Assembly: GCF_000160035.2 (NCBI RefSeq)
Contig: NZ_KI535366.1
Coordinates: 149,571 to 213,570, forward strand
Origin: Catonella morbi ATCC 51271
GTDB taxonomy: Bacteria > Bacillota > Clostridia > Lachnospirales > Lachnospiraceae
Direction of reading: 5' to 3'
Length of the DNA: 64,000 bases
Positions 1-8,435 of this stretch are shown piece by piece. The position numbers and the translations under genes were made by a program. The notes below the pieces were generated by a model. It was not told the origin of the DNA. It searched no databases and saw only the letters and a list, made by a program, of their open reading frames with translations. The stretch's first letter is position 1, and each line of letters begins with the position of its first letter.

Positions 1-197
1 AAATAGAACTTAATGTGATGACCAGACAGTGTCTGTCACGAAGGATTAAAAACATTACCAATCTTCGCGAAGAATTAGCAGCCTGGGAGGTAGAGCGAAA
101 TATTTTTGCAGCAAAGGTCTATTGGCAATTTCGAACTGTTGATGCCAGAGTAAAATTGAATTCATTGTATCCTAAGTTCACAACAGCTTCCAGATAG
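1..197 (+). pseudogene. IS630-family transposase, C-terminal end (cut by window edge)
   Basis: The reading frame is open from the first complete codon at position 3 to a TAG at 195-197, so the gene enters from outside the window. The visible 64 residues match the conserved tail of IS630-type DDE transposases: an ELNVMTRQCLSRRI segment, then AAWEVERN, then a WQF-x-TVDAR-x-KL-x-x-LYPKF block. The catalytic DDE core would lie upstream and cannot be judged, so it is not known whether the element is intact. No convincing terminal inverted repeat was found in the bases after the stop. The family call is good; intactness is unknown. Confidence 0.8.
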
Positions 198-269
198 GAA
201 GTTGTTGTAATACTAAATATCAATGTGCCAGTACACTAGTAAGGTGAGAATTGCGACGGAAACAAGCTG

Positions 270-299
270 TTGCAATCTTTGTAAAAAAGAAAATATATT
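270..299 (+). promoter_or_regulatory. Possible sigma-A promoter for the cyclophilin operon
   Basis: TTGCAA (270-275) and TATATT (294-299) are separated by 18 bases, about 25 bases before the cyclophilin start. This is the only plausible promoter between the transposase end and the operon that continues through polA. The -35 match is only moderate. Confidence 0.4.
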
Positions 300-324
300 A
301 TAAAAAACAGAAAGAGGTAATTTT

Positions 325-843
325 ATGTCAAATCCGGAAATAACAATTGAAATGGAAAACGGTAAAAAAATAGTAGCAGAGCTCTATCCTGAGATAGCTC
401 CAAATACTGTGAATAACTTTATTTCACTTGTAAAAAAAGGCTTTTATGACGGGCTTATTTTTCATAGGGTAATCAAGGGTTTTATGATACAGGGAGGCTG
501 CCCTGAAGGACTTGGAACAGGCGGACCGGGCTATGGTATTAAGGGAGAATTTGCACAGAATGGTTTTAAGAATGACTTAAAACATGAGCCGGGAGTACTG
601 TCTATGGCAAGGGCTATGCATCCTGATTCAGCAGGTTCACAGTTCTTTATTATGCACAAGACATCACCTCATTTAGATGGAGCTTATGCAGGTTTTGGTA
701 AGGTTATAGTAGGTATGGATGTTGTAAATGAAATAGCTGAGACCAAGACTGATTTTGAGGACAGACCGAAAGAAGAGCAAAAAATAGCAAAAGTAACTGT
801 AGATACTAAGGGTGTGGATTATCCTGAACCGGAAAAGATGTGA
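325..843 (+). CDS. Cyclophilin-type peptidyl-prolyl cis-trans isomerase
   Basis: This 172-residue single-domain cyclophilin catalyses cis-trans isomerisation of X-Pro bonds. There is no signal peptide, so it should be cytoplasmic. The family landmarks are in order: [12 protein letters not shown] near the N-terminus, [13 protein letters not shown] around residues 47-59 with the catalytic Arg, then [17 protein letters not shown] and the [12 protein letters not shown] block. The ATG at 325 follows an AGAGGT ribosome binding site. The length is normal for a PpiB-type enzyme. It is the first gene of a run that continues through polA. The next gene most likely starts just after its stop, at 848. 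Confidence 0.95.
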   Translation: MSNPEITIEMENGKKIVAELYPEIAPNTVNNFISLVKKGFYDGLIFHRVIKGFMIQGGCPEGLGTGGPGYGIKGEFAQNGFKNDLKHEPGVLSMARAMHPDSAGSQFFIMHKTSPHLDGAYAGFGKVIVGMDVVNEIAETKTDFEDRPKEEQKIAKVTVDTKGVDYPEPEKM

Positions 844-847
844 TAAT

Positions 848-1342
848 ATGGAGTGTAGTGAATTTCAAAAAAATATTCGGCCTTTAATATACGGACAGCT
901 AAATATGCCTAAGAAAGAGGAAATGCTTGGGCATCTTTTGACGTGCAAAGAATGTAATGACGAGCTTGAAATTTACTACACTATTATTAACTGTCTGAAG
1001 GAACTTGAAGGAAAGCTTGAAACTTCTGACAATTATCATGGTGAATACAATAACTTTATTGAGAAAACCAAGAGGGATATTAAAAAGTATAAAAACAGGA
1101 TGCTAAGAAGAAGAGTGGCTTTTCCGGGAGTGGTCGGAGCGGCAGTTCTTTTCACCGGTCTTTCTGTAAAGACGGAAACCGATATAAAGGTGACGGAAAC
1201 AAGTGAAAGCAGGAGTTTTATAGATAACGACTTAAGCATGCGTTTCAGGTTTAGCGACAGCAAGGTACTATCGGATCCATTTGTGGATATAGAAGAACTG
1301 GCTAAAGAAATAGAAATTAGGAGAAGACTGTATGAAAAATAA
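848..1342 (+). CDS. Anti-sigma-factor-like zinc-finger protein, single membrane segment
   Basis: The product has 164 residues. The N-terminus carries Cys3, then HLLTCKEC giving His29-x3-Cys33-x2-Cys36, the layout of the zf-HC2 anti-sigma zinc finger. A basic stretch near residue 80 (KNRMLRRR) precedes a weak hydrophobic segment around 87-105, suggesting one membrane pass with a short outer tail. I chose the ATG at 848 because starting here places Cys3 correctly for the finger; an in-frame ATG at 812 lies inside the previous gene. The 3' end overlaps polA by 11 bases, so the two are probably translationally coupled. No ECF sigma factor gene lies beside it, which is odd for this class. It could instead be a general zinc-finger membrane protein. 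Confidence 0.65.
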   Translation: MECSEFQKNIRPLIYGQLNMPKKEEMLGHLLTCKECNDELEIYYTIINCLKELEGKLETSDNYHGEYNNFIEKTKRDIKKYKNRMLRRRVAFPGVVGAAVLFTGLSVKTETDIKVTETSESRSFIDNDLSMRFRFSDSKVLSDPFVDIEELAKEIEIRRRLYEK

Positions 1343-4217
1343 TTACCTTTTGTTAATAGATGGCTCAAGCCTTTTATCCACTCAGTTTTTCGGCAGCCTT
1401 CCGAGACAGATTTTATTTGCAAAAACCATAGAAGAAAAAGAAAAGTATTATGATAAAATATTACAGACCGCTGACGGTTTCTACACTAACGGAGTTTTTG
1501 GTTTTGTAAAATATTTATTAAAAATCATCAGGGAGCAAAAACCCAGTCATATAGCCATAGCCTGGGATTTAAGCAGAGATACATTTCGAAGGGAAATATA
1601 TCCTGATTATAAAGGCAACAGGGTAGAGACTATGGCTCCTCTTTCAGACCAGTTTGCTATCTGTCAGGAGGTAGTAAAAGCCTTTGGAATAGCGCAGTTT
1701 ATGTCCGGTACTTTTGAAGCGGATGATTTCTGCGGTACACTGGCTGAGAAGTTTAAGTCTGAAATTCCGGTATTTATAATGACCAAGGATAACGACTATC
1801 TTCAATTGGTGGATGATAAAATCAAGCTTTGGCTTATGCATGGTACTGCTGAAAAAACAGATGAACTGTATAAAAAATACGGTATCGATAAGTCCAAGGT
1901 AAATGCACCTGACAGATGTTTTGTGTATGATAAAGAGCTTATAAAAAAGGAATTCGGAGTAGAGCCTGAAAATGTAAATTCCCTTAAAGGAATAATGGGT
2001 GATGCTTCGGATAATATAAAGGGAGTACCCGGTGTAGGTGAGGCTACGGCAAGGCTGCTTATAGGGAAATATCATACAGTTGATGAGCTGTATAAGGCTA
2101 TAAATAATAAAGATAAAAAAGAGCTTGATGAGATTAAAAAGGCTTGGAAGGAAGAACTCGGGATAAACCGTTCTCCGCTTTCATACCTTCTTAAAACGTC
2201 TGATACTGAGCTGGTTGGAGAAAAATCTGCCAGACTTTCGGAACAGCTTGCAACTATAAAGAAAGATATTGATACTACCGGCGTAGAATTGTCGGATTTA
2301 ACTGCTAATATAGATTTTGAAGGCGGCGCAAAGATTATAAAAGCACTTGAGTTTAACTCAGTGGATATCAGTGACCTGGAAAATGAAGAGAGTGCGGGGA
2401 AAAGTGATGTAAATTCACTTCCTTACAGTCTTGATAAAGCTGTTGCAGAAAAGTTGATTTCTGAAAACGGAATCAATTTGATAAATAAATTGCATGAAAA
2501 GGCAGAGGCTATCAAGGTTACAAAAAAGGAAGCAAAGCCTAAAATAAGCTTTGAAAGAGCGGAAACCTGTGATATGGAAGAGGCTTTACAGTGTTTTAAA
2601 AATATAAGCAATAATGAAAAATATGTAGGCTTTGATATAAATGAAGAAGGACTTACCTTACTTTCGGGAAGTAAAGAAACTTTTATTAAGAAAGAGATGT
2701 TTATCAATGATGATTTTCTGAAGGTAAATCTGGACAAACTTTTTAATAGATGCAACAACACTATATTTGTCACATTTTCACTTAAAGAGAAGTTAATTTT
2801 CTTTAAGCAGACATATTATAAAAATGTGTATGACTTAGCTGTGGCACATTACCTTATAAATCCGCTTTCTACAGAACATAATGCAGAAGCGGTGTTAAGT
2901 GATTATCCTGATATTCTCTCAGGTGAAAATCCTGAATTTACGGCAAGGGCGGCTCTTTTATCCGCACCAAAGTTAATTTCAGAGCTAAGTAATCTTGGGA
3001 TGGAGAATTTATATAAAGAAATTGAGATGCCTTTGGTTTCAACTCTTTATGAAATGGAAGAAAGAGGAATTAAGCTCAATAAAGAGGAGCTTCATGAATA
3101 CTCTGAGGAGCTTGATGTACTGATTAAAAATTATGAAGAAGAAATCTACAAGATGGCGGGAGAGGAGTTTAATATAAATTCTCCTAAACAGCTCGGTGTG
3201 ATACTTTTTGAAAAACTAAGGCTTCCTTACGGAAAGAAGACCAAAACAGGATACTCGACTTCTGCAGATGTGCTTGAAAGGATAAGGCTGGAAGATCCGA
3301 TAGTTGAAAGGGTACTTAACTACAGGCAGGTTGCAAAGCTTAAGTCTACCTATACGGACGGACTTGAAGGGTATGTAAAAGAAGATGGCAGGATACATTG
3401 TAAACTAAACCAGCTTGTAACTGCCACGGGCAGGCTTTCAAGTACTGAACCTAACTTACAGAATATACCGATCAGGATGGAGCTTGGCAAGAGAATAAGA
3501 AAAGCCTTTGTTCCGAAAGAAGGCTATGTGTTTGTGGATGCGGATTACTCTCAGATAGAGCTTAGGATAATGGCACATCTTTCAGGAGATGAGGAGTTAA
3601 TAAAGGCTTATCAGGGCGAGGAGGACATACATAGGATAACTGCCTCTCACGTATTCGGGGTACCTCTTGATGAGGTTACGGATTTGCAGAGAAGAAATGC
3701 AAAGGCTGTAAACTTCGGTATTATTTATGGAATAAGCTCATTCGGACTTGGCGAAAATCTCGGTATATCAAGGAAGGATGCCGAAAAATATATAAATGAT
3801 TACTTTAAGGCTTATCCGCAGGTTAAAAAATATCTGGATTCTCTGGTAGAAACAGGCATAGAGAAAGGTTTTGTAAAGACTTATTTTGGCAGAATCCGCC
3901 CTATACCTGAGCTTAACAGCAACAATTTTATGAAGCGTCAGTTTGGGGAAAGAATAGCCATGAACTCACCTGTACAGGGTACTGCCGCAGACATAATCAA
4001 GATTGCAATGAACAGTGTAAATGCAAGGCTTAAATCAGAATTTCCGGATTCAAGACTTCTGCTTCAGATTCATGATGAACTTCTGATAGAAGCAAAAGAA
4101 GAGGATAAAGAGGCTGTGGCAAAGCTTCTTAAAGAGGAAATGATGAAGGCAGCCGAACTTAAAGTTAAGCTTTCGGTAGATGTTAAATTTGGCTATAATT
4201 GGTATGATGCTCATTAA
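1332..4217 (+). CDS. polA: DNA polymerase I
   Basis: This 961-residue family A polymerase has the full three-part layout. The 5' nuclease domain (about 1-335) shows FEADDFCGTLA, TKDNDYLQL and the helix-hairpin-helix GIMGDASDNIKGVPGVG. The central 3'-5' exonuclease-like region (about 400-570) has lost its proofreading residues: the first motif reads FDINEEGL where the active form has D-x-E. The polymerase domain shows motif A DADYSQIELR near residue 736, motif B RRNAKAVNFGIIYG and motif C QIHDELLIE near 912. The enzyme fills gaps and removes primers in Okazaki fragment maturation and repair. The ATG at 1332 overlaps the preceding gene. At 961 residues it is slightly longer than typical, with extra sequence in the 5' nuclease domain. 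Confidence 0.98.
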   Translation: MKNNYLLLIDGSSLLSTQFFGSLPRQILFAKTIEEKEKYYDKILQTADGFYTNGVFGFVKYLLKIIREQKPSHIAIAWDLSRDTFRREIYPDYKGNRVETMAPLSDQFAICQEVVKAFGIAQFMSGTFEADDFCGTLAEKFKSEIPVFIMTKDNDYLQLVDDKIKLWLMHGTAEKTDELYKKYGIDKSKVNAPDRCFVYDKELIKKEFGVEPENVNSLKGIMGDASDNIKGVPGVGEATARLLIGKYHTVDELYKAINNKDKKELDEIKKAWKEELGINRSPLSYLLKTSDTELVGEKSARLSEQLATIKKDIDTTGVELSDLTANIDFEGGAKIIKALEFNSVDISDLENEESAGKSDVNSLPYSLDKAVAEKLISENGINLINKLHEKAEAIKVTKKEAKPKISFERAETCDMEEALQCFKNISNNEKYVGFDINEEGLTLLSGSKETFIKKEMFINDDFLKVNLDKLFNRCNNTIFVTFSLKEKLIFFKQTYYKNVYDLAVAHYLINPLSTEHNAEAVLSDYPDILSGENPEFTARAALLSAPKLISELSNLGMENLYKEIEMPLVSTLYEMEERGIKLNKEELHEYSEELDVLIKNYEEEIYKMAGEEFNINSPKQLGVILFEKLRLPYGKKTKTGYSTSADVLERIRLEDPIVERVLNYRQVAKLKSTYTDGLEGYVKEDGRIHCKLNQLVTATGRLSSTEPNLQNIPIRMELGKRIRKAFVPKEGYVFVDADYSQIELRIMAHLSGDEELIKAYQGEEDIHRITASHVFGVPLDEVTDLQRRNAKAVNFGIIYGISSFGLGENLGISRKDAEKYINDYFKAYPQVKKYLDSLVETGIEKGFVKTYFGRIRPIPELNSNNFMKRQFGERIAMNSPVQGTAADIIKIAMNSVNARLKSEFPDSRLLLQIHDELLIEAKEEDKEAVAKLLKEEMMKAAELKVKLSVDVKFGYNWYDAH

Positions 4218-4234
4218 ATTCGGAGGGAATTTCA

Positions 4235-4822
4235 TTGGTAATAGGAATTACAGGCGGAATAGGCTCAGGTAAATCTGTAGTTACCTCTCTTTTAAGAGAT
4301 AAATTTGATGCAGCCGTTATAGACACCGATACAATAGGGCATGAGGTAATGGAAATCGGTAAAAGTGCTTATAAAAAGGTTGTTGAAATTTTTGGAAATA
4401 AGGTGATTGCGGAAGACGGATCTATTGACAGGAAAAAGCTTGGAAGTCTGGTTTTTGATAACCGGGAATTATTATGTAAGTTAAACGATATAATTCATCC
4501 TGCTGTAGAGGCAGAGGTAGATAAAAGGATAGCTGAATTTACACAAAAAAAATATAAATATATTGCATTAGAGACTGCACTTTTGATAAAAGTAAGGTAT
4601 AATAGAAAGTGTGATAAGGTTTGGTTTGTCTATGCTGACAAAGATATAAGGCTTAAAAGGCTTTATGATAATCGTGGTATAGACAAGGGAAAAGCCGGAA
4701 AAATATTTGAAAGCCAGAACACAGAGGAAGAATTCAGACAAATTGCGGATGATGTTATAGATAACTCGGGTTCTGAGGCGGAGACTGAAATTCAGATAAA
4801 AAATATATTAGAAAGCTATTAG
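4235..4822 (+). CDS. coaE: Dephospho-CoA kinase
   Basis: CoaE phosphorylates the 3'-hydroxyl of dephospho-CoA, the last step of coenzyme A synthesis. The 195-residue protein begins with the P-loop GITGGIGSGKS, followed by the VIDTDTIGHEV substrate-binding segment; ETALLIK matches the usual E-PLL region and LYDNRG lies in the lid. The start codon is TTG at 4235 behind CGGAGGG. It lies 17 bases after polA and 11 before the FtsA-like gene, consistent with one operon. In many Firmicutes coaE also follows polA. Confidence 0.95.
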   Translation: MVIGITGGIGSGKSVVTSLLRDKFDAAVIDTDTIGHEVMEIGKSAYKKVVEIFGNKVIAEDGSIDRKKLGSLVFDNRELLCKLNDIIHPAVEAEVDKRIAEFTQKKYKYIALETALLIKVRYNRKCDKVWFVYADKDIRLKRLYDNRGIDKGKAGKIFESQNTEEEFRQIADDVIDNSGSEAETEIQIKNILESY

Positions 4823-4833
4823 AGGAGGGTACA

Positions 4834-7194
4834 ATGCAGGAATTACCTGAGAAGCCGGTGTTTGGTCTGGATATAGGAACCAGAAGTCTGGTCGGAACTG
4901 TTGGTGCAAGGGAAGATGAACATACTTTTAAAGTTTATGCTATAGCTCAGGCTGAGCATGAGACCAGAGCTATGCTTGACGGACAGATTCATGATATTCC
5001 GAAAGTATCTGAATCTATAAGAAAGATGAAGAAGAAGCTTGAAGCAGAGCTTGGCAAGGAATTGACCGAGGTTTCGATAGCGGCGGCAGGTCGTGTACTT
5101 AAGACTGTGAAGGTAAAACCTTTTATAGAGTTTACAGAAGAAACCATAATCCATGATGATGAAATTCATACCCTTGAAATGCTTGGAGTTGAAGAAGCCT
5201 ATAAGACCATAAGGGCATCCGAGGAAAAGGGCAACGATTTCTATTGTGTAGGCTATTCGGTAATGCATTATTATATAAATGGCCAGCAAATGGTTAACCT
5301 GGAGGAGCACAAAGGTACAAGGATAGATGCGGAGCTTATTGCAACCTTTCTTCCCCGGGACGTGGTTGATGATTTATATGCAGCTGTTGAAAATGCAGGC
5401 TTAAATGTAGCAAATCTTACCTTAGAGCCTATTGCAGCCATAGATATAGCCATTCCGGAAAAATTCAGACTGCTTAATATAGCCTTGGTTGACGTGGGGG
5501 CAGGTACTTCCGATATATGTATAACCAATGATGGCTGCGTAATAGCCTATGGTATGATTCCTCATGCAGGTGATGAGATTACCGAAATAATAGCCAGACT
5601 TTGCCTGGTTGATTTTAATACAGCTGAAGAGATTAAGAGAGATCTTGGGAATCCTACGGTAGAGTTTAAGGACATAATGGATATTACTCAGACAATGAAC
5701 TCAGAAGATATACTTAAGACCATAGCTCCAACCCTTAATTCAATAACGGAGGAAATAGCTGAGAAGATTAAAGAATTAAATGGCGGTAAGTCTGTAAGTG
5801 CAGTATTTGTAGTAGGCGGTGGCGGTAAGGTTAAAGGCTTTACGGAGCATATTGCTGAAATTCTGGGATTACAAAAGGAAAGAGTTGCACTAAGAGGTAA
5901 AGAAGTACTCGGAGAAGTTGAATTTGCAGATGAAAATGTTGAAAAAGATCCTATGTTGGTCACACCTATAGGCATATGTTACAGCTATTACGAATCTAGG
6001 AACAACTTCATATATGTTACTTTGAACGATACCAGAATCAAGCTTTATGATAATAATAAGCTGACAATATATGATGTGCTCAGTCAGGATGGATTTTCAA
6101 ATGATGATCTTTTTCCTAAGCGCGGGAAATCTATTAATTATACCTTGGACGGCACAAGAAGGGTTGAAAGAGGAGAAGTTGGTGAACCTGCTGAAATCAA
6201 GCTGAACGGAAATATTGTAAGCATAAGCAAGCCTATTTCCAAGAATGATGTAATTACAATTAAACCGTCCACATCCGGAGCTCCGGCAAAACTTTTGGTT
6301 AATAAGATAAGAGAAATGGACAATCCTTTCCATATCATTTTCAACGGAAAAGAGCTTAGCTGTCCAAAACTTGCGGAGGTAAACGGCAGGCTGGTATCAG
6401 GTTTCTATGAAGTAGCTGACGGTGATAATGTAGTTATAAGAAATTATTATACCCTGCTTCAGGTTATGGAAATGCTTGATTTACCTTATCATAACGGCAT
6501 ACTGGTTAATAATATGCCTGCTGATGAGAATACAAAGATTTATGACAATTTTGCAGTAACGGACAATGCTTCTTATACAGAGGAAGAAGCTAAACCGGAA
6601 GTAAATTACAGCAGCTATGACGAACTTCCCGATGATGAAGAATACGTTGAAACAGAGATAGGAACCGCTACAGTATCAGAGCCGGCACCTTCTTATAAAG
6701 AAACTGCAAATTCAATTACTTTCGGTTCGGGTGAAGATGAAATATCTATACCGGTTGCGGCACCTCAAACTGTAACCGATGAGATACCGTATATGGATGA
6801 GGCTGTGGAAGAAGTAAAGGAAGAAGATATACCGGTGGAAGTATCTGCCTCTGAGCCTACAACAGATGAATCCGTATTTACAACAGGCTTTGAAGGAGCG
6901 GCTATGGCTGTGGCACCGGTTTACGAACAGGAAGAAGCTGTTTCGGAAATACCTGAAAAAGCACAGACTTCATTTAATCCATCCGCAAAAGATATAACGG
7001 TTAAAGTAAATGATACAATTGTAACACTTAAGGGTAAGGTACATTATCTGCTCGTTGATGTGCTTGATTTCTATCCCTTTGATATGAGCGAATACAGAGG
7101 AAGGCTGATTCTTGAAGTAAACGGTGTGGGAGATATGGACTTTACCTCACCTATACATGACGGAGATCAGATTAGGATAGCTTGGAGTGAATAA
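4834..7194 (+). CDS. FtsA/PilM-like actin-fold ATPase with long C-terminal extension
   Basis: The N-terminal 400 residues are an actin-fold domain of the FtsA/PilM/MreB type. The phosphate 1 loop is FGLDIGTRSLVGTVG (residues 9-23), phosphate 2 is LVDVGAGTSDICI (about 219-231) and the adenosine loop is VVGGGGKVKGF (about 326-336). The remaining half is unusual: residues about 390-570 and 715-786 contain stretches of alternating polar and hydrophobic residues, each ending in a D-G-D or N-D turn then a hydrophobic strand, such as HDGDQIRIAW at the C-terminus. These resemble small beta-grasp or SLBB-like modules, but I cannot assign them. Residues about 570-710 form an acidic, probably disordered linker. 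There is no obvious C-terminal membrane-targeting amphipathic helix of classical FtsA. It lies between coaE and yycJ. A role in division or envelope assembly is inferred from the fold only. Confidence 0.8.
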   Translation: MQELPEKPVFGLDIGTRSLVGTVGAREDEHTFKVYAIAQAEHETRAMLDGQIHDIPKVSESIRKMKKKLEAELGKELTEVSIAAAGRVLKTVKVKPFIEFTEETIIHDDEIHTLEMLGVEEAYKTIRASEEKGNDFYCVGYSVMHYYINGQQMVNLEEHKGTRIDAELIATFLPRDVVDDLYAAVENAGLNVANLTLEPIAAIDIAIPEKFRLLNIALVDVGAGTSDICITNDGCVIAYGMIPHAGDEITEIIARLCLVDFNTAEEIKRDLGNPTVEFKDIMDITQTMNSEDILKTIAPTLNSITEEIAEKIKELNGGKSVSAVFVVGGGGKVKGFTEHIAEILGLQKERVALRGKEVLGEVEFADENVEKDPMLVTPIGICYSYYESRNNFIYVTLNDTRIKLYDNNKLTIYDVLSQDGFSNDDLFPKRGKSINYTLDGTRRVERGEVGEPAEIKLNGNIVSISKPISKNDVITIKPSTSGAPAKLLVNKIREMDNPFHIIFNGKELSCPKLAEVNGRLVSGFYEVADGDNVVIRNYYTLLQVMEMLDLPYHNGILVNNMPADENTKIYDNFAVTDNASYTEEEAKPEVNYSSYDELPDDEEYVETEIGTATVSEPAPSYKETANSITFGSGEDEISIPVAAPQTVTDEIPYMDEAVEEVKEEDIPVEVSASEPTTDESVFTTGFEGAAMAVAPVYEQEEAVSEIPEKAQTSFNPSAKDITVKVNDTIVTLKGKVHYLLVDVLDFYPFDMSEYRGRLILEVNGVGDMDFTSPIHDGDQIRIAWSE

Positions 7195-8044
7195 TACTAA
7201 AATAAGTTCTTCATTATGGTTTACAACACTTGCCAGCGGAAGCAGCGGTAACTCAAGCCTTATTGGGGATTCGGAAGGAAATCACTTTCTTGTAGACTGC
7301 GGAATAAGCTGTAAAAGGATAGTGGAAAGTCTGTCTGATTTTTCGATTGATACAGAAAGTGTTAAAGGAATTTTCATTACACATGAACATGCTGACCATA
7401 TAAACGGACTGATGATGCTTATGAAAAAATACAAAATTCCTGTTTTTGCAAGTCTTGGAACACTTTCGGAACTGACTAAATGCAGAGGCTTTGATAACAG
7501 TTATAAAAAGCTGATGTATAAAATAGAGGCAAACCGCCCTTTCTGTTTTAATGATTTTAAGGTAAATTGTTTTAACATACCTCATGACGCTGCAGAGCCT
7601 ATGGGCTTTAATTTTGAAAAATATGATACCAAGGTTTCTGTATGTACTGATTTTGGTATGATTACTGATGAAATTGAAGATGGGCTTAAAGGATCGCAAG
7701 GTTTGGTCATAGAAGCAAATCATGATGAGAGGATGCTTGAAGCAGGAAGATATCCTTTCAGGCTAAAGAGGAGAATCCTGGGTGACAGGGGACATATTTC
7801 CAATGAAAACTCAGGAAAACTTATAACAAAACTGTGGAATGAAGATATGAAGCATGTCTTTTTGGGACATCTGAGTGATGAGAATAATATGCCTGAACTT
7901 GCACTTGAAACAGTAAGGTGTGAATTGTTGATGAAGCATAAAAATTATGAAAACTTTACAAAGATTGAAGTAGCCAATCGGGATAAAACATCCGGAAAAG
8001 TTATATTAGAGGCTTCCGTAATTACAGACGGAAAGACAGCATAA
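7187..8044 (+). CDS. yycJ: YycJ/WalJ-type metallo-beta-lactamase-fold hydrolase
   Basis: This 285-residue protein opens with the family hallmark TLASGSSGNSSLIG, followed by LVDCGISCKRI and the metal-binding THEHADHINGL (H-x-H-x-D-H, about residues 65-75). Further ligands are likely His138 in NIPHDAAEP and the GHLSDENN near residue 226. YycJ proteins are MBL-fold nucleases, related to RNase J-type folds and linked in Firmicutes to DNA repair and cell-wall coordination. Start is GTG at 7187, overlapping the end of the FtsA-like gene by 8 bases, so the genes are translationally coupled. Unlike in Bacillus, no walRK two-component genes are adjacent. Confidence 0.9.
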   Translation: MNNTKISSSLWFTTLASGSSGNSSLIGDSEGNHFLVDCGISCKRIVESLSDFSIDTESVKGIFITHEHADHINGLMMLMKKYKIPVFASLGTLSELTKCRGFDNSYKKLMYKIEANRPFCFNDFKVNCFNIPHDAAEPMGFNFEKYDTKVSVCTDFGMITDEIEDGLKGSQGLVIEANHDERMLEAGRYPFRLKRRILGDRGHISNENSGKLITKLWNEDMKHVFLGHLSDENNMPELALETVRCELLMKHKNYENFTKIEVANRDKTSGKVILEASVITDGKTA

Positions 8045-8104
8045 TCTTAAGATGAATGCTTAGTTACAATACTAATTATGGGGATTCCCCAAGAAGGAGA
8101 GGAT

Positions 8105-8377
8105 ATGAAAAGAGCAGTAATTACAGCAGTAGGAAAAGATAGTGTAGGAAGATTTGCAGAAATATGCAATTATCTTGCGGGGAAAAAAATAAATATACTT
8201 GATGTTTCGCAGACTCTTATCGGTGGTTTCTTTAATATTATGCTTATTGTTGATATTACAGAGGTAGACAATGAATTTGCTTCTGTAGTGGACGGTTTTA
8301 TGAAACTTGGAGAAAAATGTGATTTTAAGGCAAATATCCAGAGAGAAGAGATTTTTGATCAAATGCATCGTATCTGA
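8105..8377 (+). CDS. ACT-domain protein (UPF0237 type)
   Basis: A 90-residue protein consisting of a single ACT domain: MKRAVITAVGKDSVGRFAEI then NYLAGKKINILDVSQT, a beta-alpha-beta ligand-binding fold that usually senses amino acids. I chose the ATG at 8105, which follows AAGGAGAGG; an upstream in-frame ATG at 8078 has no ribosome binding site. It directly precedes a DUF711 (UPF0210) gene. That pairing is conserved in many Firmicutes and archaea and implies a joint function, but the ligand is not known. A 13-base palindrome TGGGGATTCCCCA (8079-8091) sits just before the ribosome binding site. Confidence 0.9.
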   Translation: MKRAVITAVGKDSVGRFAEICNYLAGKKINILDVSQTLIGGFFNIMLIVDITEVDNEFASVVDGFMKLGEKCDFKANIQREEIFDQMHRI

Positions 8378-8435
8378 TATTTGAAACTGCGTAATTAAAG
8401 TCAGGTATATTTGATATAAGTGATTAGGAGGAATA

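Noticed and set aside
1036-1422. 128-residue ORF on the - strand
   Set aside because: It lies opposite two real, overlapping + strand genes, has no ribosome binding site and shows the low-complexity Ser/Leu composition of a shadow frame.
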